From contig NZ_CALSBS010000005.1 of assembly GCF_943590815.1 (NCBI RefSeq), positions 175,465-239,464 on the forward strand: a DNA stretch of 64,000 bases. Direction: 5' to 3'. Source of the DNA: Pseudocitrobacter vendiensis. Its GTDB lineage: Bacteria; Pseudomonadota; Gammaproteobacteria; Enterobacterales; Enterobacteriaceae. Made by a program: the position numbers and the translations under genes. This document shows, piece after piece, positions 27,568-37,097 of the stretch (position 1 is its first letter; the number at the start of each line of letters is the position of its first letter). The notes beneath the pieces are model-generated. The model was not told the origin of the DNA. It did not search any database and saw nothing but the letters and a program-made list of their open reading frames with translations.

Positions 27568-28578
27568 TCATTTCTTACGCGCGTATTTCAGTGAATCCAG
27601 CGCCACGGCGAAGATGATAATCGCCCCTTTAATAATGTACTGCCAGTACGGGTTAACGCCGATATAGGTCAGGCCGTAGTTAATAACCGTAAAGATAATC
27701 ACACCGGTCACCACGCCAAGCACGGTACCCACGCCGCCGCTGAAGGAAACGCCACCCACCACGCAGGCTGCAATGGCATCCAGCTCATACATAAAGCCAA
27801 GGTTGTTGGTCGCCGACCCGATACGCCCCGCTTCCAGCAGGCCGCCAAAAGCATAGAACACACCTGACAGCGCATAAATCACCAGCAGGTTTACCGCCAC
27901 GTTTACGCCGGAAACTTTAGCGGCTTCAGGGTTGCCGCCGATTGCGAAAATGTTCTTCCCGAAGCGGGTTTTGTTCCACAGCACCCAGACAAACGCCACG
28001 GCAATCAACGCGTAGAAGGTGATATACGACAGGCGGAAACTGCCGAGCGCAATAAAGCCCTGCGCAAAGGTAGAGAAGCCGCTATCAAAGCCAGAAATCG
28101 GCGACGCTCCCACAAAGTCGTAATACAGTGAGTTAATCCCGTACACAATAATCATGGTGCCAAGGGTGGTAATAAACGGCGTCACGTTCAGATAAGCAAT
28201 GATAATGCCGTTGATCAGGCCAATAATCGCGCCAATCGCACAAACAATCAGGATAACCAGCGCAATTGGCATGGTCGCCATTTCCGGGAAGACCTTGTTG
28301 GCGTTTTCGACTGATTGCAGCAACGTCGCGGCAATCACCGCCGCCAGCCCCACCTGGCGACCAGCGGACAGGTCAGTCCCCTGAGTGACAATCAACCCCG
28401 CCACGCCGAGCGCGATAATAATACGCACCGAGGACTGAGTCAGAATATTACTTAAGTTCAGCAGACTTAAGAAGGTGGGGTCCTGGAAAATAATAATTGC
28501 CAGCAGAACCAAAAGAACGACGTAAATACCGCCCTCTTTCAGATAAGTGAGAAAGCTTTTTTTATTTAACGCACTCAT
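27568..28578 (-). CDS. mglC: Galactose/methyl-galactoside ABC transporter, permease subunit
   Basis: The 336-residue inner-membrane permease completes the MglBAC high-affinity galactose importer. It is a BPD_transp_2 (ribose/galactose type) permease with eight to ten membrane segments. The EAA-like loop region AIGGNPEAAKVSGVNV near residue 220 contacts MglA. The start ATG lies 15 bp after the mglA stop. The sequence runs collinear with E. coli MglC. Confidence 0.97.
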   Translation of the reverse strand: MSALNKKSFLTYLKEGGIYVVLLVLLAIIIFQDPTFLSLLNLSNILTQSSVRIIIALGVAGLIVTQGTDLSAGRQVGLAAVIAATLLQSVENANKVFPEMATMPIALVILIVCAIGAIIGLINGIIIAYLNVTPFITTLGTMIIVYGINSLYYDFVGASPISGFDSGFSTFAQGFIALGSFRLSYITFYALIAVAFVWVLWNKTRFGKNIFAIGGNPEAAKVSGVNVAVNLLVIYALSGVFYAFGGLLEAGRIGSATNNLGFMYELDAIAACVVGGVSFSGGVGTVLGVVTGVIIFTVINYGLTYIGVNPYWQYIIKGAIIIFAVALDSLKYARKK

Positions 28579-28593
28579 GTCGAGCCCCTGATC

Positions 28594-30114
28594 TTAAAGG
28601 TGCAATGACGCAAGACGGAGAATTTCGTTTTGCGTTGTTGTTTTTGTTTCAACAATTCCGGCAACCAGACCGTTGCTCATTACCAGAATACGATCGGTAA
28701 TACCCAGCAGTTCCGGCATTTCGGATGAAATAATAATGATCCCTTTATCTTTCTTCGCCAGCTCAGCAATCAGCTGATAAATTTCAAACTTCGCGCCGAC
28801 GTCAATTCCGCGGGTCGGTTCATCAAGCATTAAAATCTCAGGCTGCGTTAACAGCCAACGGCCAATGATCACCTTTTGCTGGTTACCGCCGGAGAGAGAG
28901 CCAATTTGTGTATGATGCCCTGGCGTTTTCACGCGCATGGAATCAATAACCCATTGGGTATCGCTCTTCATGCGGGAATTATCGAGAAGCCCGACTTTGT
29001 TTTTATAATTTTTGATATTGGAGATCAGCGAGTTAAAGCCGATATCCAGATAAGCATAAATACCGGTTGAGCGACGCTCTTCGGTCACCAACGCAAAGCC
29101 GTTATTGATGGCTTCATTGGCGTTGTGGTTATTAATTTTTTTGCCATGCAGCGTGATGGTACCGGACGATTTTTCGCGCACGCCAAACAGCGTTTCAACG
29201 ATGTCGGTACGTTTTGCCCCCACCAGCCCGGCGATACCCAGAATTTCACCTTTACGCAGCTGGAAAGATACATCACGAATCGACGGCTGACGCAACGAGG
29301 TCAGATTCTGCACGTCCAGGATAACCTCACCCGGCGTATTGGAACGATCCGGGAAGCGCTGATTCAATGAGCGGCCCACCATCATGGCGATGATTTTGTC
29401 CATATCCAGCCCTTCCAGCGGCTGGGTGGCGATCCACTGGCCATCGCGCAAAACGGTAATTTCATCACATAGCTGGAAGATCTCTTCCATTTTGTGAGAG
29501 ATATAGACAATGCCGCAGCCACGATCTTTCAGCTTACGAATGATCGTAAACAGGTGATTGACCTCTTTCTCAGTCAGAGAGGACGTGGGTTCATCCATGA
29601 TGACGATTTTGGCGTTATAGGAAAACGCTTTAGCGATTTCAATCATCTGCATTTGTGAAACGGACAACGTGCCGACACGCGCGCGCGGGTCAATATCGAT
29701 ATCCAGTTCATCAAAAATCGCTTTGGTATCGCGGTACATTTTTTCCTGATCGACAAACACGCCTTTTGCCGGATAACGACCCAGCCACATGTTGTCCATC
29801 ACGGAGCGTTGCAGTACCAGGTTCAATTCCTGGTGAACCATTGATATACCATTTTCCAGCGCTTCTTTCGCCGAATGGAAATCAATCTCCTGGCCCTGAA
29901 AAATAATGCTACCGGAATCTTTTTGATAGATCCCAAACAGGCATTTTAATAACGTCGATTTACCGGCGCCGTTTTCCCCCATAAGCGCATGGATAGAATG
30001 CGGGCGGACCTTTAAATTGACATTATCGAGTGCTTTAACGCCTGGAAACGACTTGTTGATATGACTCATTTCCAACAAGAATTCGCCCGACGACTCTCTA
30101 TTATCGCTGACCAT
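28594..30114 (-). CDS. mglA: Galactose/methyl-galactoside ABC transporter, ATP-binding subunit
   Basis: The 506-residue protein holds two ABC ATPase domains, as in all CUT2-class sugar importers. The first has Walker [10 protein letters not shown] near residues 49-57, the signature [15 protein letters not shown], and Walker [11 protein letters not shown]. The second is degenerate in Walker A ([14 protein letters not shown]) but keeps [16 protein letters not shown] and [16 protein letters not shown]. It energises uptake of galactose and methyl-galactosides. The region between it and mglB holds a stable hairpin. Confidence 0.97.
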   Translation of the reverse strand: MVSDNRESSGEFLLEMSHINKSFPGVKALDNVNLKVRPHSIHALMGENGAGKSTLLKCLFGIYQKDSGSIIFQGQEIDFHSAKEALENGISMVHQELNLVLQRSVMDNMWLGRYPAKGVFVDQEKMYRDTKAIFDELDIDIDPRARVGTLSVSQMQMIEIAKAFSYNAKIVIMDEPTSSLTEKEVNHLFTIIRKLKDRGCGIVYISHKMEEIFQLCDEITVLRDGQWIATQPLEGLDMDKIIAMMVGRSLNQRFPDRSNTPGEVILDVQNLTSLRQPSIRDVSFQLRKGEILGIAGLVGAKRTDIVETLFGVREKSSGTITLHGKKINNHNANEAINNGFALVTEERRSTGIYAYLDIGFNSLISNIKNYKNKVGLLDNSRMKSDTQWVIDSMRVKTPGHHTQIGSLSGGNQQKVIIGRWLLTQPEILMLDEPTRGIDVGAKFEIYQLIAELAKKDKGIIIISSEMPELLGITDRILVMSNGLVAGIVETKTTTQNEILRLASLHL

Positions 30115-30183
30115 AGTTTTACCTGGCTGCTGGTTTTTAATGGCTATTTACGCGAAATAGCCATGGTCTTTATCGGTAATAAA

Positions 30184-30203
30184 GGGCGCACTCACGTGCG
30201 CCC
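30184..30203 (-). other. mglB-mglA intercistronic hairpin
   Basis: GGGCGCAC (30184-30191) and GTGCGCCC (30196-30203) form a perfect 8-bp stem with a 4-nt loop just after the mglB stop. Such structures behind binding-protein genes protect the upstream message from 3' exonucleases or cause partial termination, raising MglB above MglA/MglC. Confidence 0.7.
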
Positions 30204-30216
30204 AAAGATAATAAAA

Positions 30217-31215
30217 TTACTTGTTGGTAAATTCGCTGAGATTTTCTTTATCTACGCCAACATACGGCACGCGAACCACTTTATTTTCGATTTTCCAGTT
30301 CGTGCCTTCCGCCGCGGCTTTACCATCGGCCAGATTTTTTGCCAGATCGAAAGTGGCTTTGGCCTGGTTATTCGCATCGTTCAGAACCGTACCGGCCATT
30401 GCGCCGGATTTAACCAGCGCCAGCGCTTCTGGCAATGCATCGACGCCGAATACCGGAATGCTGCTCTTGTTGTGTGCTTTCAGTGCTTCAACTGCACCCA
30501 TTGCCATCGCATCGTTGTTGGCGATAACCACTTCGATTTTGTTGGCGTTCGGGCCAGAGAGCCAGGCGTCCATTTTATCTTTAGCCTGTGCGGTATCCCA
30601 CATGGCGGTATCTAACTGCAATTGCTGAGTTTTCAGCCCCTTCTCATTCAGCTCTTTGATAACGTAGGTGGTACGGGCTTCTGCATCCGGGTGCCCCGGC
30701 TCGCCTTTCAGCAGTACAAACTGTACCTGACCATCTTTGTTCAGATCCCAGTTCGGGTTAGCCGCCCAGTGCTTGGCGATCAGATCGCCTTGAATAATGC
30801 CGGACTCTTTGGAGTCGGTCCCGACGTAAAACGCTTTGTCGTAGCTGTCCAGCGCCTTACGGGAAGGTTCTTTGTTGAAGAAAACAATAGGCACATTCTG
30901 GCCGCGTGCTTTCTCAATCACGGTGCCTGCCGCTGCCGGGTCAACCAGGTTGATCGCCAGTGCTTTAACGCCCTTCGCCAGCAGCACGTCAATCTGATCG
31001 TTCTGTTTGGACTGGTCGTTCTGAGAGTCGTTCATCAGCAGTTGCACATCCGGCGCTGCTTTGGCGTCTTTCTCGATAGCTTTGCGGACCACGGACATAA
31101 AGTTATCGTCATACTTATAAATCGTCACACCAATGCGGGTATCAGCAGCGTGCGCCGCGGCACCGAATAACATGCTTGCCATCACAGCAGACAGGGTTAA
31201 CACCTTCTTATTCAT
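30217..31215 (-). CDS. mglB: Periplasmic galactose/glucose-binding protein
   Basis: The 332-residue protein is the binding component of MglBAC and the galactose chemoreceptor ligand for Trg. Its signal peptide ([20 protein letters not shown], then AHA) precedes the mature start [16 protein letters not shown]. The calcium loop DLNKDGQVQ near residues 157-165, the sugar-stacking tryptophan region ([15 protein letters not shown]) and [16 protein letters not shown] are conserved. It is the first and presumably most expressed gene of the operon, with a CRP/GalS promoter upstream. Confidence 0.98.
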   Translation of the reverse strand: MNKKVLTLSAVMASMLFGAAAHAADTRIGVTIYKYDDNFMSVVRKAIEKDAKAAPDVQLLMNDSQNDQSKQNDQIDVLLAKGVKALAINLVDPAAAGTVIEKARGQNVPIVFFNKEPSRKALDSYDKAFYVGTDSKESGIIQGDLIAKHWAANPNWDLNKDGQVQFVLLKGEPGHPDAEARTTYVIKELNEKGLKTQQLQLDTAMWDTAQAKDKMDAWLSGPNANKIEVVIANNDAMAMGAVEALKAHNKSSIPVFGVDALPEALALVKSGAMAGTVLNDANNQAKATFDLAKNLADGKAAAEGTNWKIENKVVRVPYVGVDKENLSEFTNK

Positions 31216-31435
31216 GGTATCTCCGGTTTTATTATGCAGGGTAGTTCGTATGGGAAAAGTCGACGGTCAGTGTTAAATAAACGTTACTGCACGACGAAAT
31301 TTATTCTTAAGTAAAATGACTCTTCCGTGGTCGATAACGCGCCATAGTGCGTTTTATTGCTTGCTTTCGGCTTTACTGCTATAGAAAAAGTGATTAATCA
31401 CCGTGACGTAACGTTTGGCCTTTACAAACGCTGAC

Positions 31436-31496
31436 ATCATAGTCAGCACAATGTTAATATACTGTGAAATCACTCACAGATTGAAAACGGTTACAT
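31436..31496 (-). promoter_or_regulatory. mglBAC promoter: CRP site and GalR/GalS operator
   Basis: A perfect CRP core TGTGA-N6-TCACA is at 31463-31478. Its centre (31470.5) is about 41.5 bp before a start predicted from the minus-strand -10 TATGAT at 31436-31441. Immediately upstream, at 31481-31496, lies TTGAAAACGGTTACAT, which fits the GalR/GalS operator. It shares its core with the operator in front of galS. This matches the known cAMP-CRP activation and GalS repression of mgl in E. coli. The remaining intergenic space (31216-31435) is the long mglB leader. Confidence 0.85.
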
Positions 31497-31508
31497 CGCA
31501 TGATGAAA

Positions 31509-32531
31509 TCAGTTAGTGACGGGCAGCACAGATTGCCGCTGAGCAACCGAATGACGTCGCACCAGCGTAGGCATAAAACAATGCGTTGCCGACGCATCAA
31601 GCTTGCCTGCCGCGCCAAGTAAAGCCAGTTCAGTCGCCAGTTTTGCCATGGAAACAATCGGGTAGCGAATGGTGGTGAGTTGCGGATCGGTGTAGCGCGC
31701 CAGCGGAATATCATCAAATCCGATCACTGAAACCTGCTGTGGCACCGCAATGCCGTTATCTTTTAGCGCAGTGAGTGCGCCAGCAGCCATATTATCGTTA
31801 TAGGAAAACACCGCCGTCAGGCCCGGATTGCGCCCCAGCAGTTCAACCATTGCGGCTTCCCCACCCTGCATATCCGGCGACCCGGTACCTATCCAGCTTT
31901 CAGGTGCCGTGATGCCCTGCTCGCGTAATGCGCGTTGCCAGCCTTCACGACGCAGGTCTTCATCTTCAATCTGATGGCTGGAGGCAAGATAACCAATGCG
32001 CTGGTGCCCGTGATTCAACAATGTGCGCGTTGCCATTACCGCGCCACTCACGTTGTCCAATCCCACGCAACGATGCGCATATCCCGGCACGATGCGGTTA
32101 ATCAGCACCATTCCCGGAATGTGATCCATAAAATCACCCAGCTCGCGATCGCTAAGGGCTTTTGAGTGCACAATAAGCGCACTGCACCGCTGGCGAATCA
32201 ATACCTCGATGGCATTACGCTCTTTTTCCGCTTCATGGTAGCTGTTGCCGATAAGGACATATTTTTGCTGCAACTGGGCAATGGTATCGACAGCTTTTAC
32301 CAGCGCGCCAAAAAAGGGATCGGAGACGTCCATTACCACCACCCCGATGGTATCGCTCACCTGCGTCGCCAGCGCCTGCGCATTGGCGTTAGGCCGATAG
32401 CCCAGCGCCGCAACCGCTTTCATTACCGTCTCGCGTGTGTCCGGACTGACCAGCGCGCTGTTATTCAGAACGCGAGAAACCGTTGCCACCGATACGCCCG
32501 CCTGACGCGCCACATCACGAATGGTGATCAT
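31509..32531 (-). CDS. galS: Mgl repressor and galactose isorepressor GalS
   Basis: The ATG at 32531 gives [20 protein letters not shown], the exact LacI-family N-terminus of GalS; upstream codons to 32561 are not expected to be translated. The 340-residue protein has the HTH and hinge (residues 1-60, hinge [13 protein letters not shown]) and a periplasmic-binding-like effector domain that senses D-galactose or D-fucose. It is slightly shorter than E. coli GalS (346) at the C-terminus. It represses mglBAC and itself; operator copies lie on both flanks. Confidence 0.96.
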   Translation of the reverse strand: MITIRDVARQAGVSVATVSRVLNNSALVSPDTRETVMKAVAALGYRPNANAQALATQVSDTIGVVVMDVSDPFFGALVKAVDTIAQLQQKYVLIGNSYHEAEKERNAIEVLIRQRCSALIVHSKALSDRELGDFMDHIPGMVLINRIVPGYAHRCVGLDNVSGAVMATRTLLNHGHQRIGYLASSHQIEDEDLRREGWQRALREQGITAPESWIGTGSPDMQGGEAAMVELLGRNPGLTAVFSYNDNMAAGALTALKDNGIAVPQQVSVIGFDDIPLARYTDPQLTTIRYPIVSMAKLATELALLGAAGKLDASATHCFMPTLVRRHSVAQRQSVLPVTN

Positions 32532-32640
32532 CGCCACCGCCCTGCTGTGCATTGCTGCCATTCATAGCCAAACCCTCTGTCTGGGAAGAGCGCTATTCTG
32601 GCAACGAATGCACCAGCGCTACGTGAAGGAGGTCACACGG

Positions 32641-32688
32641 CTGGAAACGGTTACATCCGTTTTGTTAATGATTGTGATCCAGATCGTT
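32641..32688 (-). promoter_or_regulatory. galS promoter: GalR/GalS operator and CRP-type site
   Basis: CTGGAAACGGTTACAT at 32641-32656 matches the GalR/GalS operator and repeats the core of the mgl operator. A CRP-like palindrome at 32673-32688 (minus strand AACGATCTGGATCACA) reaches into the yeiB stop region. Together they predict CRP-activated, self-repressed galS, as in E. coli. Confidence 0.75.
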
Positions 32689-33844
32689 ATCTGAATGTTT
32701 TACGTAAGGAAACACCGGAAGCGCGTGCAGTAAGCTGACGCCACAGCCATTCGAGTGGCCCCTGACGAAAATAACGCAGCCACAGCAGTGAGAAGACAAT
32801 GTTAACCAGCCAGACCGGCACGACAAATGCCAGCAGCGTCAGGCGGTCAAATTTCATAAACAGATCAAACCGATAGAACAGCGTGGTGTAGATAAGCGTT
32901 TGCAGAATGTAGTTTGACAGCGCCATCCGCCCGACGCAGGCGATAGCGATGACCAGCCTGGAGTGACAGATTTGCGGCCAGTAGCCCCACGCCAGCGCCG
33001 CATAGCCCAGCGTTTGCAGCGGCGCGCTCAGTTCGCGTGGTGCCTGTAACAGAAAAGCACACCAGCGATAATCCCAGCCCAGCTGCCACTGCGCGACAAT
33101 CGCCGGTAGGTTGATCAACATGCCAATAGCAATCAGCGATGCGCCAGTTCGTCGGTAATGCCGCAGGCTAAAGTGTCCTTTCAACCAGCCACTGCGCATC
33201 AGTGAAGCGCCCATCAGCATCATCCCCGCCAGTTGCCAACCATACTGTGCACCAAGCGCCAGCAGATTCGCGGACAACATGTCTCCACGGTTGCTGATAG
33301 CTTCCCTGCCGCCATTCACCTTCCAGAAGTGTTCGTAAAGCAGCGTAGAAGCATCCGGCACCCAGGATCGGCTCTGCCCCGAGTCAGCAATCAAACCCAA
33401 CAGCACCAAAAGGCCGACGCCCACCAGGTACAGCATCGCCCCGGTCTTAAACAGTGATGTCACATCGCGCGCTTCACGGATTAAACGCCAGCTGATTAAT
33501 CCCACCAGCGCATAGGCCAGCAGAATATCGCCATCCCAAAGGAGCAAACCGTGAATAAAACCGAGTAAAGCGAGCAGCGTTAACCGCGACTGGATCCAGC
33601 GTTTTCCGCGAGGCAGAAGCAATTGCAGCCCTGCGCCAAAGAGCAGCGCAAACAGCGTGAGGAATTTGACCTGCGCAAAGAGGTCGAGCACCGCCCAGGT
33701 CCAGGCATCGCGTGAGGTGATATCGCCATACCAGGCGGGATTAAGATAGGCGGCTTTGGGCAAGCCAAAGCCGTTAATATTCAGCAGCAGGATACCGAGG
33801 ATAGCCACGCCCCGCACAAAATCCAGGGTGACATTTCGTTCCAT
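32687..33844 (-). CDS. yeiB: DUF418-family inner-membrane protein YeiB
   Basis: The 385-residue protein has about ten hydrophobic segments and the conserved start RNVTLDFVRGVAILGILLLN of the YeiB/YxaH family (DUF418, with heparan-N-acetyltransferase-like N-terminus). Function is unknown. It begins 14 bp after the folE stop, so folE-yeiB is an operon, and its stop lies next to the galS promoter, exactly as in E. coli. Confidence 0.93.
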   Translation of the reverse strand: MERNVTLDFVRGVAILGILLLNINGFGLPKAAYLNPAWYGDITSRDAWTWAVLDLFAQVKFLTLFALLFGAGLQLLLPRGKRWIQSRLTLLALLGFIHGLLLWDGDILLAYALVGLISWRLIREARDVTSLFKTGAMLYLVGVGLLVLLGLIADSGQSRSWVPDASTLLYEHFWKVNGGREAISNRGDMLSANLLALGAQYGWQLAGMMLMGASLMRSGWLKGHFSLRHYRRTGASLIAIGMLINLPAIVAQWQLGWDYRWCAFLLQAPRELSAPLQTLGYAALAWGYWPQICHSRLVIAIACVGRMALSNYILQTLIYTTLFYRFDLFMKFDRLTLLAFVVPVWLVNIVFSLLWLRYFRQGPLEWLWRQLTARASGVSLRKTFR

Positions 33845-33858
33845 GTATCCTGCTCCGC

Positions 33859-34527
33859 TTAGTTGTGGTGGCGTACGGCGCGCAAGAATTCCTGACGGGT
33901 ATTCTGGCTGGATTTAAACAGGCCGCCAAGCGACGTCGTGGTGGTCGCGCTGGTAGCATCGCGTATACCGCGCGCTTTCACACAATAATGCACCGCATCA
34001 ATGGAAACCGCCACGTTGTTGGTCCCCAGCAGGGTTTGCAGCGCAGTAAGAATTTGCTGCGTCAGGCGCTCCTGCACCTGAGGGCGCTGAGCGAAGAACT
34101 GCACGATGCGGTTGATTTTGGACAAGCCAATCACCGACTCTTTCGGGATGTACGCCACCGTTGCTTTACCATCGATGGTCACAAAGTGGTGTTCACAAGT
34201 ACTGGTCAGCGTGATATCACGCACTGTCACCATCTCATCCACTTTCATTTTGTTTTCAATGACGGTGATTTTCGGGAAATTGGCGTAATCGAGGCCAGAG
34301 AAAATCTCATCCACATACATTTTGGCAATGCGATGCGGAGTTTCCATCAGACTGTCATCACTCAAATCGAGATTCAGCAACTGCATAATCTCGGTCATAT
34401 GCCCTGAAATCAGACGCTTACGGGTTTCATTATCCATTTCGCGCACCGGCGGGCGCAACGGCGTTTCCAGTCCACGGGCCACGAGGGCTTCATGAACCAG
34501 TGCAGCTTCTTTACTCAGTGATGACAT
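33859..34527 (-). CDS. folE: GTP cyclohydrolase I
   Basis: The enzyme turns GTP into 7,8-dihydroneopterin triphosphate, the first step of folate (and queuosine) synthesis. The start [20 protein letters not shown] at 34527 is preceded by GGAGAAAGAAAAG and gives 222 residues as in E. coli; the frame continues upstream but lacks support. Zinc ligands lie in STCEHHF (near 109-115) and in the VHYCVKARG motif near 178-186. The QERLTQQI and RTRIATSA-like region ([12 protein letters not shown]) completes the T-fold active site. Confidence 0.97.
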   Translation of the reverse strand: MSSLSKEAALVHEALVARGLETPLRPPVREMDNETRKRLISGHMTEIMQLLNLDLSDDSLMETPHRIAKMYVDEIFSGLDYANFPKITVIENKMKVDEMVTVRDITLTSTCEHHFVTIDGKATVAYIPKESVIGLSKINRIVQFFAQRPQVQERLTQQILTALQTLLGTNNVAVSIDAVHYCVKARGIRDATSATTTTSLGGLFKSSQNTRQEFLRAVRHHN

Positions 34528-34641
34528 CTTTTCTTTCTCCAGCAGGTGGGGCGCTTCGCCCTTCATGGGGCAAAGTTTGCACTTATTGTGCGTGAGGCCG
34601 CGCACATAATCCAGTATTCGTAACGATAATTATTGCAATTG

Positions 34642-35778
34642 CTACTGCCTTGCATGCTCCGGTCGCCATACCAGCATGCCGCCGATAAACAGCGCCAGCG
34701 CCGCGCCCCCTAGCGCAGGGTCCAGGCGATGCGTAAGCCAGGTCGACAGCGCCGAGGTCATTGGGCCAACCAATTGACCTACTGCATAACCGGTAGTCAG
34801 CAATCCGGCCATATAGCGGGCGTGACGCGGCGCCAGCTCCCGCCCGTATAGCAGCGAAAGCTGCACCGCGCACAGGAAACCGCCGCCCACCAGCGCTGCG
34901 CCCATGGCCAGGCCCGGCAAGCCAGGTATCAGCCAGGCAAACAACACGCCAATACCCTGTAACCACAGGACCACCGCCAGCCGGTGGTGGCTCTGCCCTA
35001 CATGACGCATCGCAATACTCAGGGCGATACCGATGACCGACGCGAGGCCAAATATCGGCCAGACAAACTGCGCAAACAGGCTACCGGGAAAGCGCTGCGC
35101 GGCCATTTGCGAGAGAAAGGTCGCGGGCAAAATATAGCCGAATCCTGCCAGGCTGTAGCTCCAGACCAGACGTTTAAGGTCGGCGGTAAGATGCAGCGGC
35201 TCTGGCTTTATGCCCGACGGATGCAGCGCGCCGGGCCGCGGCAACCAGCGCGCGACCAGGATAATCAGTACTAACGCCAGCAGGCCGTAAAGCAGCCAGC
35301 CCTGCGACGCGGCAAGCGACTGAGAATGGATCCACACCGCCAGCAGGCCGCTCAGGGCAATCCCCGCGCCCGGCCCAGCGAACACTGCAGCACTCAGCCC
35401 GGCATGGCCCAACTGCGCAAGACGTTCGTTGGTCCAGGCAGCGGTTAGCACAAGCGCCCAACCGCTCATACATCCCAGAATCAGGCGCAGCACACCGTGC
35501 AGCCAGGCATTATCGGCACACGCGGAAAGCAACGTGAATACCACCGCCCCGGCAATGCCAAGATACAGGCGCGTCTCGACGTGTCGCTGCGCGCACATGG
35601 CATCCCACGCACCAATCAGATAGCCCAGATAGTTCATCGCCGCCACCAGCCCGACACTGGTCAGTGTGAGCTGGTTATCGGCAATCATTAATGGCACCTG
35701 GGGCGTAAAGGCAAACCGCCCTATCCCCATGATAACCACTAAGACTATAAAGCCGCTGAATGCGATTCGTAAGGCCAT
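34642..35778 (-). CDS. YbfB/YjiJ-family MFS transporter
   Basis: The 378-residue protein has twelve hydrophobic segments and the conserved N-terminal motif GIGRFAFTPQVPLM of the YbfB/YjiJ (MFS_4) group. Substrates of that group are not established. It is transcribed away from yeiG and is not found between folE and yeiG in E. coli K-12, so it is an accessory gene. Its stop is 114 bp from the folE start, and no linked metabolic gene hints at its cargo. Confidence 0.85.
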   Translation of the reverse strand: MALRIAFSGFIVLVVIMGIGRFAFTPQVPLMIADNQLTLTSVGLVAAMNYLGYLIGAWDAMCAQRHVETRLYLGIAGAVVFTLLSACADNAWLHGVLRLILGCMSGWALVLTAAWTNERLAQLGHAGLSAAVFAGPGAGIALSGLLAVWIHSQSLAASQGWLLYGLLALVLIILVARWLPRPGALHPSGIKPEPLHLTADLKRLVWSYSLAGFGYILPATFLSQMAAQRFPGSLFAQFVWPIFGLASVIGIALSIAMRHVGQSHHRLAVVLWLQGIGVLFAWLIPGLPGLAMGAALVGGGFLCAVQLSLLYGRELAPRHARYMAGLLTTGYAVGQLVGPMTSALSTWLTHRLDPALGGAALALFIGGMLVWRPEHARQ

Positions 35779-35916
35779 ACCGCCCCAATTGTTAACAATA
35801 AGTTATATGCATGATGCGGCATATCAAGATAATGCGGAAGTGAAAGTTACTCAACGGCAATGAATTATCTGTATGATGATCCCAGTATTTCTGATTGTGA
35901 ATATAAGGAGCCTTGC

Positions 35917-36753
35917 ATGGAATTGCTTGAAGAACATCGTTGTTTTGAAGGCTGGCAACAACGCTGGCGGCACGACTCCACTGCGCTGAACTGTGTCATG
36001 ACGTTCAGCATTTTTTTACCGCCAACGCATGGGACAACGCCGCCGCCGGTACTTTACTGGCTGTCGGGGTTGACCTGTACAGACGAGAACTTCACCACTA
36101 AAGCCAACGCGCAGCGCGTTGCCTCTGAATTGGGTATTGTGCTGGTGATGCCCGATACCAGCCCACGTGGCGCGGATGTCCCCAATGATGACGGCTATGA
36201 CCTGGGCCAGGGCGCGGGTTTTTATCTGAATGCCACGCAGCAGCCGTGGGCTGCGCATTTCCGGATGTATGACTATATTCGCGATGAACTGCCGGCACTG
36301 ATTCAGGATAAATTTAATGTCAGCGATCGCTGTGCTATCAGCGGACACTCAATGGGCGGGCACGGCGCGCTATTGCTGGCGCTGAAAAATCCGGGTAAAT
36401 ATGTCAGCGCATCAGCCTTTGCGCCCATTGTGAACCCAGGCAATGTGCCGTGGGGAAAGAAAGCGTTTACAGCGTATCTGGGCGAGGATCAATCGGCCTG
36501 GTCGCAATGGGACAGTTGTGCGTTGTTACATGCCAGCCAGGCTGACGCGGCCACACCGATGCTCATCGATCAGGGCGACAACGATCAGTTCCTGGCCGAT
36601 CAACTGCAGCCTGCAGTGTTCGCGGAAATAGCGCGGCAAAAAGACTGGCCGCTCACTCTGCGCATTCAGCCGGGTTACGATCACAGCTACTTCTTTATTG
36701 CGTCGTTTATTGAGGATCATCTGCGCTTCCATGCGCAGTATTTGTTGAAGTAA
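35917..36753 (+). CDS. yeiG: S-formylglutathione hydrolase
   Basis: The 278-residue esterase-D family enzyme hydrolyses S-formylglutathione to formate and glutathione in formaldehyde detoxification. The ATG at 35917, ten bases after AAGGAG, gives [20 protein letters not shown], matching E. coli YeiG; the longer upstream frame has no ribosome-binding site. The nucleophile serine lies in [12 protein letters not shown] (near 145), with the acid in [11 protein letters not shown] and the histidine in [14 protein letters not shown] array follows. Confidence 0.95.
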   Translation: MELLEEHRCFEGWQQRWRHDSTALNCVMTFSIFLPPTHGTTPPPVLYWLSGLTCTDENFTTKANAQRVASELGIVLVMPDTSPRGADVPNDDGYDLGQGAGFYLNATQQPWAAHFRMYDYIRDELPALIQDKFNVSDRCAISGHSMGGHGALLLALKNPGKYVSASAFAPIVNPGNVPWGKKAFTAYLGEDQSAWSQWDSCALLHASQADAATPMLIDQGDNDQFLADQLQPAVFAEIARQKDWPLTLRIQPGYDHSYFFIASFIEDHLRFHAQYLLK

Positions 36754-36763
36754 GCGTGGGTTG

Positions 36764-37087
36764 CCGGATGGCGCTAACGCTTATCCGGCCTACGAGTGCG
36801 TGTGGTCAGTGGATTTACCGAAGACACATCACGCGTAGGTCGGATAAGGCGTAGCCGCATCCGACATTACCGCACGATCGGAGCGGTTGGTGAGATTGCC
36901 GGATGGCGCTGGCGCTTATCCGGCCTACGAGTGCGTGCGGTCGATGGATTTGCCAGGATGCACATCAACGCGTAGGTCGGATAAGGCGTAGCCGCCATCC
37001 GACATTACCGCACGATCGGAGCGGTTGGTGGATTTACCCGGATTCACATCACGCGTAGATCGGATAAGGCGTAGCCGCATCCGACAT
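36764..37087. repeat. Threefold BIME array between yeiG and cirA
   Basis: Five REP units are visible. Forward units GCCGGATGGCGCT lie near 36764 and 36898; reverse units GGATAAGGCGTAGCCG lie near 36843, 36979 and 37062. The spacers, including the stretch CGCACGATCGGAGCGGTTGG, repeat with a period of about 135 bp. The third copy has lost its forward REP. The whole yeiG-cirA convergent gap of 344 bp consists of this array. Confidence 0.92.
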
Positions 37088-37097
37088 TACCGCGCAA

